From contig NC_079148.1 of assembly GCF_945859685.1 (NCBI RefSeq), positions 20,595,946-20,659,945 on the forward strand: DNA of 64,000 nt, read 5' to 3'. Below the pieces are notes generated by a model. The model did no database searches. It saw nothing but the letters and a program-made list of their open reading frames with translations, and was not told where the DNA came from. Each line of letters opens with the position of its first letter. Position 1 is the first letter of the stretch. Origin of the DNA: Eupeodes corollae (taxonomy: Eukaryota; Arthropoda; Insecta; Diptera; Syrphidae). Of this stretch, positions 11,265 to 21,410 are shown in pieces. The position numbers and the translations under genes were made by a program.

Positions 11265-11530
11265 GATCTCAGTTACTTAAGTTGGCGCTACAGGCCTGTT
11301 TCAATAAGGGCCTCAACCAACAAACTTCTACATCTATCTCGGTCCCTAGCTAGATGTCTCCAGTTTCGCGCTCCAAGTTGGGTGAGGTCACTTTCCACTT
11401 GTGCGCGCCACCTGATCTGCGGTCTTCCTCTACTGCGCTGTCCTGTCTACTTCGCTGTACAGAACGTACAACTTGTCGTTCCATCTTCTTCTCCATTCCC
11501 CTTCGATGCGTATGGGATCGAAGATCACAC
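11265..11530 (-). pseudogene. RTE-like element, 3' end fragment with internal deletion
   Basis: Matches the 3' end of the full RTE copy (21419-21755) almost word for word, including TTAAG next to GGCGCTACAG and the CCTAGCTAGATGTCTCCAG stretch. About 130 bp are deleted where the text jumps from GCGCTGTCCTGT to CTACTTCGCTGTACAG. It corresponds to the C-terminal tail of the polymerase and the 3' UTR. No other part of the element is attached. Confidence 0.85.
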
Positions 11531-11649
11531 CTTATTAACATATTATGTACTATTAAAAATATTGTTGTATTTTATTGCTCCTGTCCAAATGTTTGGATTA
11601 AAGTTTTAGGATTTTATTATGTTGGTTAAAAAGTTCATAAATACTTGCA

Positions 11650-12082
11650 TATTACTCATAACATACAGATGAACATGTGTAGATAGGTAGAAATGGCGAT
11701 CTCAAGGCAACCTAGCCTGAGATCCAATTAGCGCTGAAGTGCGCCGTTTTGATACCAAAAACTCGTTTGACCTGTGATTGAAAGGGACAGATTTATAGAG
11801 AAGCTTCATAGCGATTGTGTTAGAGCCATTTTGTCGCATTGAGAAAAAAGATTAGGTCTCTAATCTTTGTCTCAGATAGCTCATCAAGTTCGTAAAAAAT
11901 TCTTTTCCAAAGTATTTCATTCTAGTGTTTGCCAAAGCAGGACATTTGCAGAGGAAATGGATTATCGTTTCACTCTCTCTTTGGTCACTACAACTACGGC
12001 AAAAGGTGTTGTAGGAGATACCCAACTTGTCCGTATGAACTCCTATAGGCCAATGTCCGGTACAAACCCTTACTAAGGCTCA
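11650..12082 (-). pseudogene. Non-LTR retrotransposon C-terminal tail and 3' UTR
   Basis: Minus-strand frame from about 12080 to a stop at 11852-11854: LVRVCTGHWPIGVHTDKLGI, then a CRSC...HFLCKC zinc-knuckle-like block, then NLMSYLRQRLET and stop. This TGHxPIG...CxxC...HFLCxC arrangement is the end of the polymerase protein in I/R1-type non-LTR elements. The sequence down to about 11650 would be its 3' UTR. Upstream RT is absent. I could not assign it to another element in the window. Confidence 0.75.
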
Positions 12083-12724
12083 AAGTAGGAGTGCAGTAGT
12101 CACTGTCTACCGTGATAATATCTGAGGGAATCAATTTCTTTGTGTTGCTGTGACGATAAGGTTTTGATCATATGTATGTTTGTAAATTGATAAAATATAA
12201 TGATGTATACATATACTCGAAATTGAATAATAAAAAAGTAATAATAGCTAATTATTACTGGAACACTATTCATTTCTGATAAATCATTGACAGTAAACAG
12301 AAAAATCAATTATTGAGAATAATGACATTGTAACACAAAGAAATTATTTTAATTGTAGATTCTAAAACTGAACATTTTAATAACTTACAATAAAATTACG
12401 AAAGTTAATAACATGTTATACTTTAATAATATCTACATACATACATGTGTGTAGTGTATAGTTATTTCGAAACCTTATATTTTGTATAAATGTACATTTA
12501 ATATAATGTTTTATTTAATTTCCTTCTAATATTTTTCTTTTCCCATACTATTGTTATTACATCATACATGTGTACCTAACATATGTATATAATAGTCCAA
12601 TGTTTCTCTAGTCACCATTGTAATGGAGTCACTATTTAGGAGTAAAAGGTTGTCTACAAATTGATTGAAATTTCATATTGCACTTGTTCTTAATAACATG
12701 AGTATCGACATAAGTAACCAATAA

Positions 12725-13041
12725 TAAAATAAATAAATAAATTGAATGGCGCAACAGTCCATGAAGAACCAGGGCCTAGTGACTTACAACTCTCAACCAT
12801 TCCTGTGTGCGAGTAATGTTGTCAGGAATGGAGGGGACCTACAGTTTATATGCCGATTCCGAACGGCTAATTTGAGAAAGCACTTTTTCATGACAAGAGT
12901 TACTCTTGGAGAATTTGTCAATACCCCGCAAGAGGCAGTACCCGTGAAAAGACTTTAGATGGCATAGGCAGGGATTGAACCCAAGACCTCTGGCATGACA
13001 GTCCAACGCACTAACCATCATGCCACGGGTACTAACACGGG
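12725..13041 (-). repeat. tRNA-derived SINE, complete copy
   Basis: Minus-strand 317-bp element. The head is tRNA-like, with a box A region TGGCATGATGGTTAGTGCG, an anticodon-loop-like CTGTCAT (GTC, Asp-like by my folding) and box B GGTTCAATCCC. An unrelated body follows, and a 3' tail of ATTT units (about 12725-12741, written AATAAAATAAAT on the plus strand). It is flanked by AAGTAACCAATAA on both sides (12712-12724 and 13042-13054), a 13-bp target-site duplication. It would be transcribed by RNA polymerase III and moved by a partner LINE. A second, interrupted copy lies at 53672-56162. Confidence 0.93.
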
Positions 13042-13328
13042 AAGTAACCAATAAAAGGTTTTTAAATTTCAAAGTGTGGTGTTGAATAGGGAATGTTGAT
13101 GTGATATCAATATTAACTCTATTTTAATTATTTTAAATAGTTTTAGCCTTATAAACTAAAAATATTTCTGAGAGTTTTTTTTTCTCACAAATTAAACATA
13201 TGATCCAATTTCCATTATCAAAAATATTTCGTTCCGTAAAAAAGCATACTCTCCGTTCAGCAGCTTTCTTTTTGTTGATTCTTAGATAAAATAATTATTA
13301 TCCTTAAATTAAAATTGAAAACACTTCA

Positions 13329-15130
13329 TTGATAGAATCTCTTTCTCTTGAAATTAAGTTGCTAAATGTAGGATTTGTGAAATTTGTTTGTGCATACTTT
13401 CCGGGCGGTCAAATTAAAAAGGAAACAATTTCAAAATATAAGGGTGATATTTTAAGATTAATAAAATCAAATCCAAATATTGTCATTTGTGGAGATCTGA
13501 ACAGCAGAAATACTTCATGGGGATGCCAAAGAGAAAATAAATGGGGTAAAACATTATTTGATCTTAAAAATTTCGAAAACTTTGATATTATATATACTCG
13601 TACCAAAGATCCAACATACATTCCTTCGAAAAACAGGGGACTTCCCTCCACCTTAGACAATATATTAACAAATAGGCAAGATTTGTTGTCGGTTCCGTTT
13701 GTGGAAAACGACCTTACATCAGATCATTTGCCAGTAATATTTGAAATCAAACATGGTGCAAGCCTCTCTTGTCCTGACAGAAAATATAATTTTCATAGGG
13801 CAGATTGGGATAAATTTAAAACACATTTAAAACTCAAATATTCTTCTTTTTCTCCAACCTCTATAAATAGTATAGAGTTAATTAATGAAAATATTGAACA
13901 ATTTGAGTACGATGTTGAAGAAGCCTTAAAGATTTCAGTTCCCGTGATCTCAAATTCTAAAAGTTTCTATGACCCAGCGCTTACTGAGGATCTAAAAAAA
14001 ACCATCACTTTTAGAAACACAGTCCGGCGAAGATTCCAACGTCAGAGAACAGATTTTTTGAAATTCCAGCTTAAAATTCTAAATCAATTAGTTTAAAAGA
14101 AACTCCAAATTATAAGAAACAAACACTGGAACACTACCATATCCCAGATAAAGAAACATGACAAACTAAATTGGAAACTCTCAAAAATATTCAAAAGGCA
14201 AAATTCAAGACTTCTCCATCTAAATGTCTATGGAAATAAAATAATTTCAAATGCTCATAAAGCAACAGAGTTGGCTAAGTTTTTTGAAATCAGTCACTCC
14301 CTAACACAGAGTTTTAACGACCCAGGTACAGTCAGGGAAGTCGAGTCTAGCCTAATAGAAATCGAGCAACTCGTTACTGACCCCCAAAGTGTTCCTCAAA
14401 TTTCTCACACATTTGTAAAGAACATTATAAAAACCGAGCTTAAACCAAGAAAAAACGCCAGGTTGCGATAAGATCTCCAACAAAATAATCAAAAATTTTC
14501 CAAACAAATGTATTTTTTTCTTGAGCACTCTCTTTCTTAAGTGCCTCTTGCTGGGTTATTTTCTCACAAGGTGGAAGTTAGCAAAAATCATCCCAATACC
14601 AAAACTAAACAAACCACTATCAGATATAACTTCTTACCGCCCAATTAGTTTACTTAGCTGCTCTGGCCAGCTATTTGAAAAAATTATCTGTCTAAAAATG
14701 ACAGAAATCATTGAAGACAAAAATGTTCTACCTCCAGAATAGTTTGGGTTCCGAAAAGAACGCCTTAATAACAAAAAATCTGTCGGCATGATATCGTTGG
14801 ATATCGAAAAATCCTTCGATTGTGTTTGGCATAATGGTGTCCTTCACAAGCTCCTAAAAATTGGTCTTCCAACTTACATTATTAAAATAATTAAAAGTTT
14901 TTTGAGCGATAAGAAGTTTTACGTTGAAATTCGTCAAGAAATAGTCACCAACATATGAAATCAAAGCGGGCGTCCCTCAGGGTTCATCCCTTTCCCCACT
15001 CCTATACAATATTTATGTTGCCGATTTTCCTACCCTGAATTATTGCAAGAGGTCCTTTTTGCAGACGAAACATGCATACATTGCGTCTCTGAAAATTGCC
15101 AAGAAATAATGTTTAACATCCAAAAAGCAT
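13329..15130 (+). pseudogene. Jockey-like non-LTR retrotransposon, endonuclease and RT relic
   Basis: 13340-14094 is the C-terminal two thirds of an APE endonuclease: FVCAYFPGG, IVICGDLNSRNTSWGC, STLDNILTN, then TSDHLPVIFEI with the catalytic DH pair. The linker to RT follows (14100-14470), then RT at 14530-15130: AKIIPIPK, ITSYRPISLLS, FGFRKERLNNK, SLDIEKSFDCVWH and a frameshifted Q-S-G-R-P block. A stop precedes FGFRKE and the palm breaks up before the catalytic DD, where FADETC stands in for FADD. The 5' end and the region after the palm are missing. Non-functional. Confidence 0.85.
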
Positions 15131-15179
15131 GAAATATATTTTTATTTCTATCGCTAGAAAATCAAAATAAATCCGTTAA

Positions 15180-15725
15180 AAACACAAAAAAAAAATCTAG
15201 TTTTGTTAACGAGATATATATATATACATATTTTAACCAATTTTAGTAGCATTTCTTAAATTTTTACAAATTGGATGAATGAAATTAATTTGAGAGAAAT
15301 CAAGAACCGAACATCAATTTTTCACAAATTTGCGTACTATTTCTTGTAAATTTTATTTTCATATAAAAAAACCGAATGTTGGACTTTTATAAAAAAAAAA
15401 ACTTCTAAATATCGGAAATAATATTTTCTATGAAATCAAAATTTTACTAAAATGTTGACAACAATATTTTTTAAAAGATAAAAGTAGTTTAAAGCCAATA
15501 TCTCGAAGTTTTGAAAAAATATTTGAGTCGAAAATCAATTTTTACCAAATTTTATTAATTTTCTTGTTTAGGTTTTTATTTTATTTTTAAGAAAACTGTC
15601 AATTCGATTTTTCTCAAAACTTAACTGAATGCCGACAACAATATTTCTTATAATTTAATTTTATTTGGAAGCCAAAAACTCAAATTTTTGAGAAGCTATT
15701 TGAGTCGAAATTCAATTTTTACCAA
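15180..15725 (-). repeat. Satellite-like repeat family A, inverted copy
   Basis: AT-rich, without coding frames. The phrases GAGTCGAAAATCAATTTTTA and AACTGTCAATTCGATTTTTC are the reverse complements of the units found at 31710-32460, and each occurs with its usual spacing. About two units survive, and the family ends are not recognisable here. Confidence 0.65.
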
Positions 15726-17182
15726 CTCTGATCATTTGATTTGTCAAAAAACTTGTGATTCATCCCAAAACACAGCTCAACCTATTACAACTCATCCAGG
15801 ATATGAAAAATACTTGTAAGCATACTTCACGAAAACAATTGTTTGTGTATTCAACTTGTTCGTTCAAAGCTTTTTCCTTCGGATAGGTTTATTTTAATTT
15901 CATATTGGAAGAACCAAGATGGAAAATAAATTATCTGAAGATAAGAAAGAGAAAGAATATGTTTGTTTAGATTGTAAAGCGATCGCCTATTGGTTGTGTA
16001 GTTAGGTAGGTGTCTAAAACGAACATAGAATAGTTCACTTGGGGTGCTCAGCTTTATGCAGATAGATAGATAATGACATGTTTAGGATGATAGTGAAAGA
16101 ATGTTATTGGTAGGTAAGGTAGAAGGTACCTACTACAATCCAATCACATTCCTTCTTTCCTACAAGTTTTCAGAGCAAACATGGAGTTATTACGTTCAAT
16201 TTTTTTTCGTTAAAGTTTAAAAAAAAAAAAAAAATCAAGCATACGAACAGTTACAAGAAATAGATATTCATGTGTTGTTTACAGTCAGGCTCTTGTGCGT
16301 TTTGGATTTTAGTTATAAAGTGACACGTAAGCAATAGTTCTAGAGGTTGTGCGTAACACCTATACAGGTATAATGTGTATGCACTGAAAAAGTGATTCTA
16401 ATAGAAAATACATATACCCTTTCAGGAGCATTTCCTTAACTTGTACAAATAATTATTCTTTTAAATAGGCGAAGGCAAGTAAAATATGTGTGAAGCAACC
16501 TTATTCTTAAAGAATAATATTTTAAAATCAAAGATTTTAATACTTCTTGATAGACACTTAAAAATAGGTTGTTGATTAAACATATCATATTTGTTAATCC
16601 ATGGTTATCGTTAGTATTTACAATAGTTATAAAAATTGCACTTCTGATAATGAAATATTATTAAGGCAATTAAATCTATCGGTTTGTTTTTTTTTTTAAT
16701 TCGAATTTTCGTTTTCTGGCCAAAATTGTATGGGGGCCACTGTTAGTTTTGATCTTAAACAAAAATGAAAAAACGCCTAACGCGAATCTGCTCAAAACCT
16801 TAACTTCCATGTTTTAACTCAATCGGTCCAATGGTTTAGGCTGTAGGAGCGTGGACAAACAGACAAAACAGACCGGACGGAACCGCGGGACCCACTTTTT
16901 TCAGTTTGATTAAAATCTCGAGTTCAAAATTTTGCACGAATGCAAGTAAAAATAATTGAGTCAATCAGAATCGAAAATGGTAAAACCAATTTTTTGAGAA
17001 ACTAAAATTTCCTTAACAAAATAAGTTTATTAATTTATTCACACCAATTAGAGATCTCAACATCTACAATTATATTACAAAAAGTCGAGAAATAAATAAT
17101 CATTTATAACAAAAAAAATACTCGTAATAATATTTAACATTAATTGTTTAAAATAACAATTATATAAACATGGTTTGATTAA
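15726..17182 (+). other. Intronic sequence without a confident gene
   Basis: No mobile-element protein is readable. A short ATG frame at 15919 (28 codons, MENKLSEDKKEKEYVCLD...) is discussed as a finding. Poly-A and poly-T runs occur at 16218-16235 and 16688-16699. The stretch 16720-16900, with a run of CAGACAAAACAGACC, looks like a dispersed repeat but I could not define its ends. Confidence 0.5.
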
Positions 17183-17374
17183 TTAATTCGAAAAGAACAA
17201 AAGTATATTATTTTTCAAAGTGTATCTGTTTATATGAAAATTGAAATTAATATTATTAGAAATGAAATTAGTTTCTCTAACACAGCGAGTTAAAGCATAG
17301 TTTACCCTATGTTCCTTTTTTCGGAATAAGCAACGTTCTCTTATTTGACACGAGGGAGCATACAAAGCTATCAA

Positions 17375-18249
17375 CCCTTAACTAAAGTCGTGAATATTTC
17401 CTACGGTTCTAAAGTCGTGAGTCCACTGGACCCAGGCCTTTTAAAAGGTCAATAAAAATAAAGGTATAATATATTTTATGTATTTTTTTTTACTAAACGT
17501 AATACTTAAACAATAGAAAACAAGTTTTAAAAAATCAAACATTCATTTGCACTTAAAATTTGCACTTTCGTCAGGCAGTCTCAATTTGTAAAATTGAAAT
17601 ATAACATTTTTAATAAATACATAATTAAATACTAAATCAAAAGTAAAAAATCCATAAATACATTTTTTTGGAATTTTAAAAACAGCTCTTCAAAACTGTA
17701 AAAACAAAAACTTAAAATCTTTTTCTGACAAAATTCTGACAATGGTCAAAGTCAACCAATCTATAAACATGAAAAACATACTTGTTTTGAACAACTCATA
17801 CAAATGGGCACCTTGGACTTAGCACCCAAATGTACCGTTTTCGATTTTTTATTTGCCGGACACAAAAAGAGCATCTTTTTCTTTTGTGTCCATCAAATTT
17901 TAGATATTCTTCGTTATTTGGAACTACTTTTATAGGTTGAAGTTTAAGAACCGTAGGAATGCCCGTTTTCACTTGCACGGGAAGTCTATGGGTATAATAT
18001 CTTTCCCTCATGTATGTAAAAGTATCAAAAAATAAGTAACGTAAATAAAGTTGTGGGTCCAGCAGACCCATGCACATGTCAATAGACACCTAAGGAGAAG
18101 CGAGCGAAATGCGTCCTTCTCACTACACAAACATTGGATTATTACAGGAAGGTACTGAGAAATTGAGAGATCTGCGGTGACTGTGTCGTTTTCTGCAAAC
18201 ATTTGAAGATTGTGTGTGGGTCCACTGGACCCACGACTTTAGTTAAGGG
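17375..18249 (-). mobile_element. piggyBac-like transposon, internally deleted (875 bp)
   Basis: Perfect 18-bp terminal inverted repeats, CCCTTAACTAAAGTCGTG at 17375-17392 and its reverse complement at 18232-18249, flanked by TCAA on both sides (17371-17374 and 18250-18253). This is the piggyBac pattern (CCC ends, TTAA-like 4-bp duplication). The minus strand encodes a start (18202, MFAENDTVTADLS) joined to the transposase C-terminus: THRLPVQVKTG, then a cysteine-rich end KRCSFC...CMSCSKQVCFSC that needs one frameshift near 17818. The catalytic core is missing. A palindromic motif (GTGGGTCCACTGGACCCAC, 18216-18234) recurs near the other end and in the middle. Confidence 0.88.
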
Positions 18250-18447
18250 TCAACGTTAAAAGGAAAGGACATTTGATATGATGCGAAAATATGTCACTTA
18301 TAAACATTACTGAAAACATTTTCCTTCTATTTTCAAGTGATTGAGTTCCAAGAAGCTTACATCTAGTCGAGTACGACGGCATTTCGATGTTTCAACCTAA
18401 TTTCTGAATTATAAACCTTGTAAATTTTTTTTGGATAATTTCAATTA

Positions 18448-19732
18448 AGGGTGATTTTTTTGAGGTTAGGATTTTCATGCATTAGTATTTGACAGATCAC
18501 GCGGGATTTCAGACATGGTGTCAAAGAGAAAGATGCTCAGTATGCTTTGACATTTCATCATGAATAGACTTACTAACGAGCAACGCTTGCAAATCATTGA
18601 ATTTTATTACCAAAATCAGTGTTCGCTTCGAAATGTGTTTCGCGCTTTACGTCCGATTTATGGTCTACATAATCGACCAAGTGAGCAAACAATTAATGCG
18701 ATTGTGACAAAGTTTCGCACTCAGTTTACTTTATTGGACATTAAACCAACCACACGAATGCGTGCAGTGCGTACATAAGAGAATATTGCGTCTGTTTCTG
18801 AGAGTGCTGCTGAAGACCGTGAAATGTCGATTCGTCGCCGTTCGCAGCAATTGGGTTTGTGTTATTCGACCACATGGAAGATTTTACGCAAAGATCTTGG
18901 TGTAAAACCGTATAAAATACAGCTCGTGCAAGAACTGAAGCCGAACGATCTGCCACAACGGCGAATTTTCAGTGAATGGGCCCTAGAAAAGTTGGCAGAA
19001 AATCCGCTTTTTTATCGACAAATTTTGTTCAGCGATGAGGCTCATTTCTGGTTGAATGGCTACGTAAATAAGCAAAATTGCCGCATTTGGAGTGAAGAGC
19101 AACCAGAAGCCGTTCAAGAACCGCCCATGCATCCCGAAAAATGCACTGTTTGGTGTGGTTTGTACGCTGGTGGAATCATTGGACCGTATTTTTTCAAAGA
19201 TGCTGTTGGACGCAACGTTATGGTGAATGGCGATCGCTATCGTTCAATGCTAACAAACTTTTTGTTGCCAAAAATGGAAGAACTGAACTTGGTTGACATG
19301 TGATTTCAACAAGATGGCGCTACATGCCACACAGCTCGCGATTCTATGGCCATTTTGAGGGAAAACTTCGGAGAACAATTCATCTCAAGGAATGGATCGG
19401 TAAGTTGGCCACCAAGATCATGCGATTTGACGCCTTTAGACTATTTTTTGTGGGGCTACACAAATAAGCCAGCAACTATTCCAGCTTTGGAAGACAACAT
19501 TTCCGAAGAAATTCGGGCTATTCCGGCCAAAATGCTCGAAAAAGTTACCCAAAATTGGACTTTCCGAATGGACCACCTAAGACGCAGCCGCGGTCAACAT
19601 TTAAATGAAATTATCTTCAAAAAGTAAATGTCATGGACCAATCTAACGTTTCAAATAAAGAATCGATGAGATTTTGCAAATTTTATGCGTTTTTTTTTTT
19701 TAAAAGTTCTCAAGCTCTTAAAAAATCACCGT
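18448..19732 (+). mobile_element. DD41D mariner-like transposon, copy 2 (1.28 kb)
   Basis: Complete element with imperfect terminal inverted repeats (AGGGTGATTTTTTT at 18448 and the reverse complement of ACGGTGATTTTTTAA at 19719-19733), each next to TA. The transposase runs from ATG 18560 to 19627: HTH (NRLTNEQRLQIIEFYYQNQ), FSDEAHFW, QQDGATCHTA, CDLTPLDYFLWG; third Asp 41 residues after the second. Two nonsense codons (TAA about 18776-18778, and TGA 19301-19303 replacing the Trp before FQQDG) and an 18-bp in-frame loss after FLWGY make it inactive. Elements with DD41D spacing form a basal mariner group known from tephritid flies. Confidence 0.93.
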
Positions 19733-20659
19733 TTATTAGAATAAATATTGTAGTAAGGATTTCAAATCACACAACAATATTCTTAGTTTGATCTAACAAA
19801 GGAGTTAAATAGAGATTTAAGGACAAAAGGGTCCTTGAAGTCTTTTGAATTACGTTTAATAAAACCTAGCATTGAATTGGATTTAGCTACAATATGTTCT
19901 ATATGCTTGCTAAAGCTTATTTTTGAATCAAACAATACATCAATAATCTTTTTTTTCCAAAACTCTTTCAAGAACAAAGTTATTAATTTTGTATTCAAAA
20001 GAAATTTAAAAAAATTGCGACAAAAGGACAAAATTTGACATTTATTAACGTTCAAGAATAATTGGTTAGTTGTACACCATTCTGTTAACTTTTGGAGATC
20101 ATTTTGCAAAAGAATACAATCATTTAAAGAATGTATGCATCTGAAAAACTTTAAATTGCAAATAAAAGTGTCGTTGATAAATATTAAAAAAAGAAGGGGA
20201 CCAAGATGGCTTCCTTGCGGGACACCCGAGGTAACAATAATTGGACTAGAGAGCACTTGATCAATACAAACGAATTGTACACGATCCCTTAGATAGGACT
20301 CCAACCTTCCTTGCTTCAGTTTTTCAATCAAAATAGTATGACTCTATCAAAGGCCTTCACAAAATCAGTATAGATAAAAAAAATTGGTAGCCCTCTTCGA
20401 GTTTATTTAAAACGAAATTGGAAAAGTTATAAAGATTAGGGTTAGTGGATCTTCCTGCAATAAAGCCATATTGAAAAGGTGAAATATACTCCTTAAGGAA
20501 ATGTCAACTTTTCACATATTATAATTTTCTCCAAGAGTTTCGGTGTACTTGATAATTTACAAATAGGACGGTAGTTATTTACTTCCTGCTTAGGACCATT
20601 TTTATGAATTGGAGAAATAAATGATTTTTTCCAAGTTCCAAGTTATATGGATAATGTTG

Positions 20660-21399
20660 TTCGTAATAACATTCCCCTCTTAAAATTTCCAAAATAAATT
20701 ATCAATTCATACTTAAAACATTGAATTTCTCAAAAAATCTTGATTGAATAAAAAAGAAAAAAAAAAGAAATATTTTTAATTGAATATTATGTAATGAACA
20801 TAATCATAAAAAAGAAGTCTTTTCCTTTAAAAATATCTCTGACGTTAGTTAAGAAAAACCTTAAAATGTCTCATGCAATTGCTTCAACAAGGTCAAACTA
20901 TAAAAACGACAAAGTTGAGAAAGGCCAATATTGTTATTACTATTACGTTTTTTTTATAATTAATTTAAAGCACCACAACAAGTAATTCCCCGTATTTGTA
21001 AATATTTAATAAACATATTATTTACACACTTGCAAGATATATTGTATTTTATTAAATTTGTCTATCTATGTGTAATAGTAAAATATTTGTAGTGATTTAA
21101 TATTGTAAGCAAATGTTTATACACAAATAGAAATGTTATTATAGAAAACAATAATGACATTTTCAAACTTCATGTTGCTAAGAATATGAGAGTATCCAAA
21201 AGTATGCAATTATTTTTGTACAAACTCCAAAAAGAATGCTATTTTATTTTAGTTGAACTTTTTATACTCATCCAAACATACTCTAAATCTAAACATTGTT
21301 TCTCACCGACCAGTGTTGTTTAAAATAATTTGTTTCCCCTAAAAGCCATAATGCGAAATGATGCAACATTTTGTCAATATTGTACATATATTTCTGAAT
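20660..21399 (+). other. AT-rich interval, no gene seen
   Basis: Only short frames and simple A/T runs; I see no repeat ends or protein motifs. An 11-bp direct repeat (TCTTATTGAAT) at 21400-21410 borders the RTE element that follows. Confidence 0.5.
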
Positions 21400-21410
21400 T
21401 CTTATTGAAT

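Larger units (their letters stand above)
17183..20650 (-). pseudogene. Jockey-like non-LTR element split by piggyBac and mariner
   Basis: Minus-strand RT in three pieces. 20650-19740 holds the RT (NYRPICKLSSTPKLLEK, YTDFVKAFDRV, TSGVPQGSHLGPLLFL, then the thumb). 18447-18250 continues (IEIIQKKFTRFIIQ, then ENRRKMFSVMFISDIF). 17374-17183 ends the protein (LIALYAPSCQIRER, RVNYALTRC, a last frame with a stop). The gaps are the mariner (18448-19732) and the piggyBac (17375-18249). Leaving out the piggyBac and one TCAA keeps the reading frame across that junction. At the mariner junction the frame is off by about one base. The catalytic ADD box is deleted and there are many stops, so the host element was already old. 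Confidence 0.87.

Noticed and set aside
12955..13030. Possible tRNA gene
   Set aside because: The acceptor stem does not close, the sequence continues directly into a SINE body and tail, and a second copy of the same body exists at 53672. It is the tRNA-derived head of a SINE.
16720..16900. Possible separate transposon with CAGACA repeats
   Set aside because: It reads like a dispersed repeat, but I found no inverted ends, target duplication or second copy in the window.
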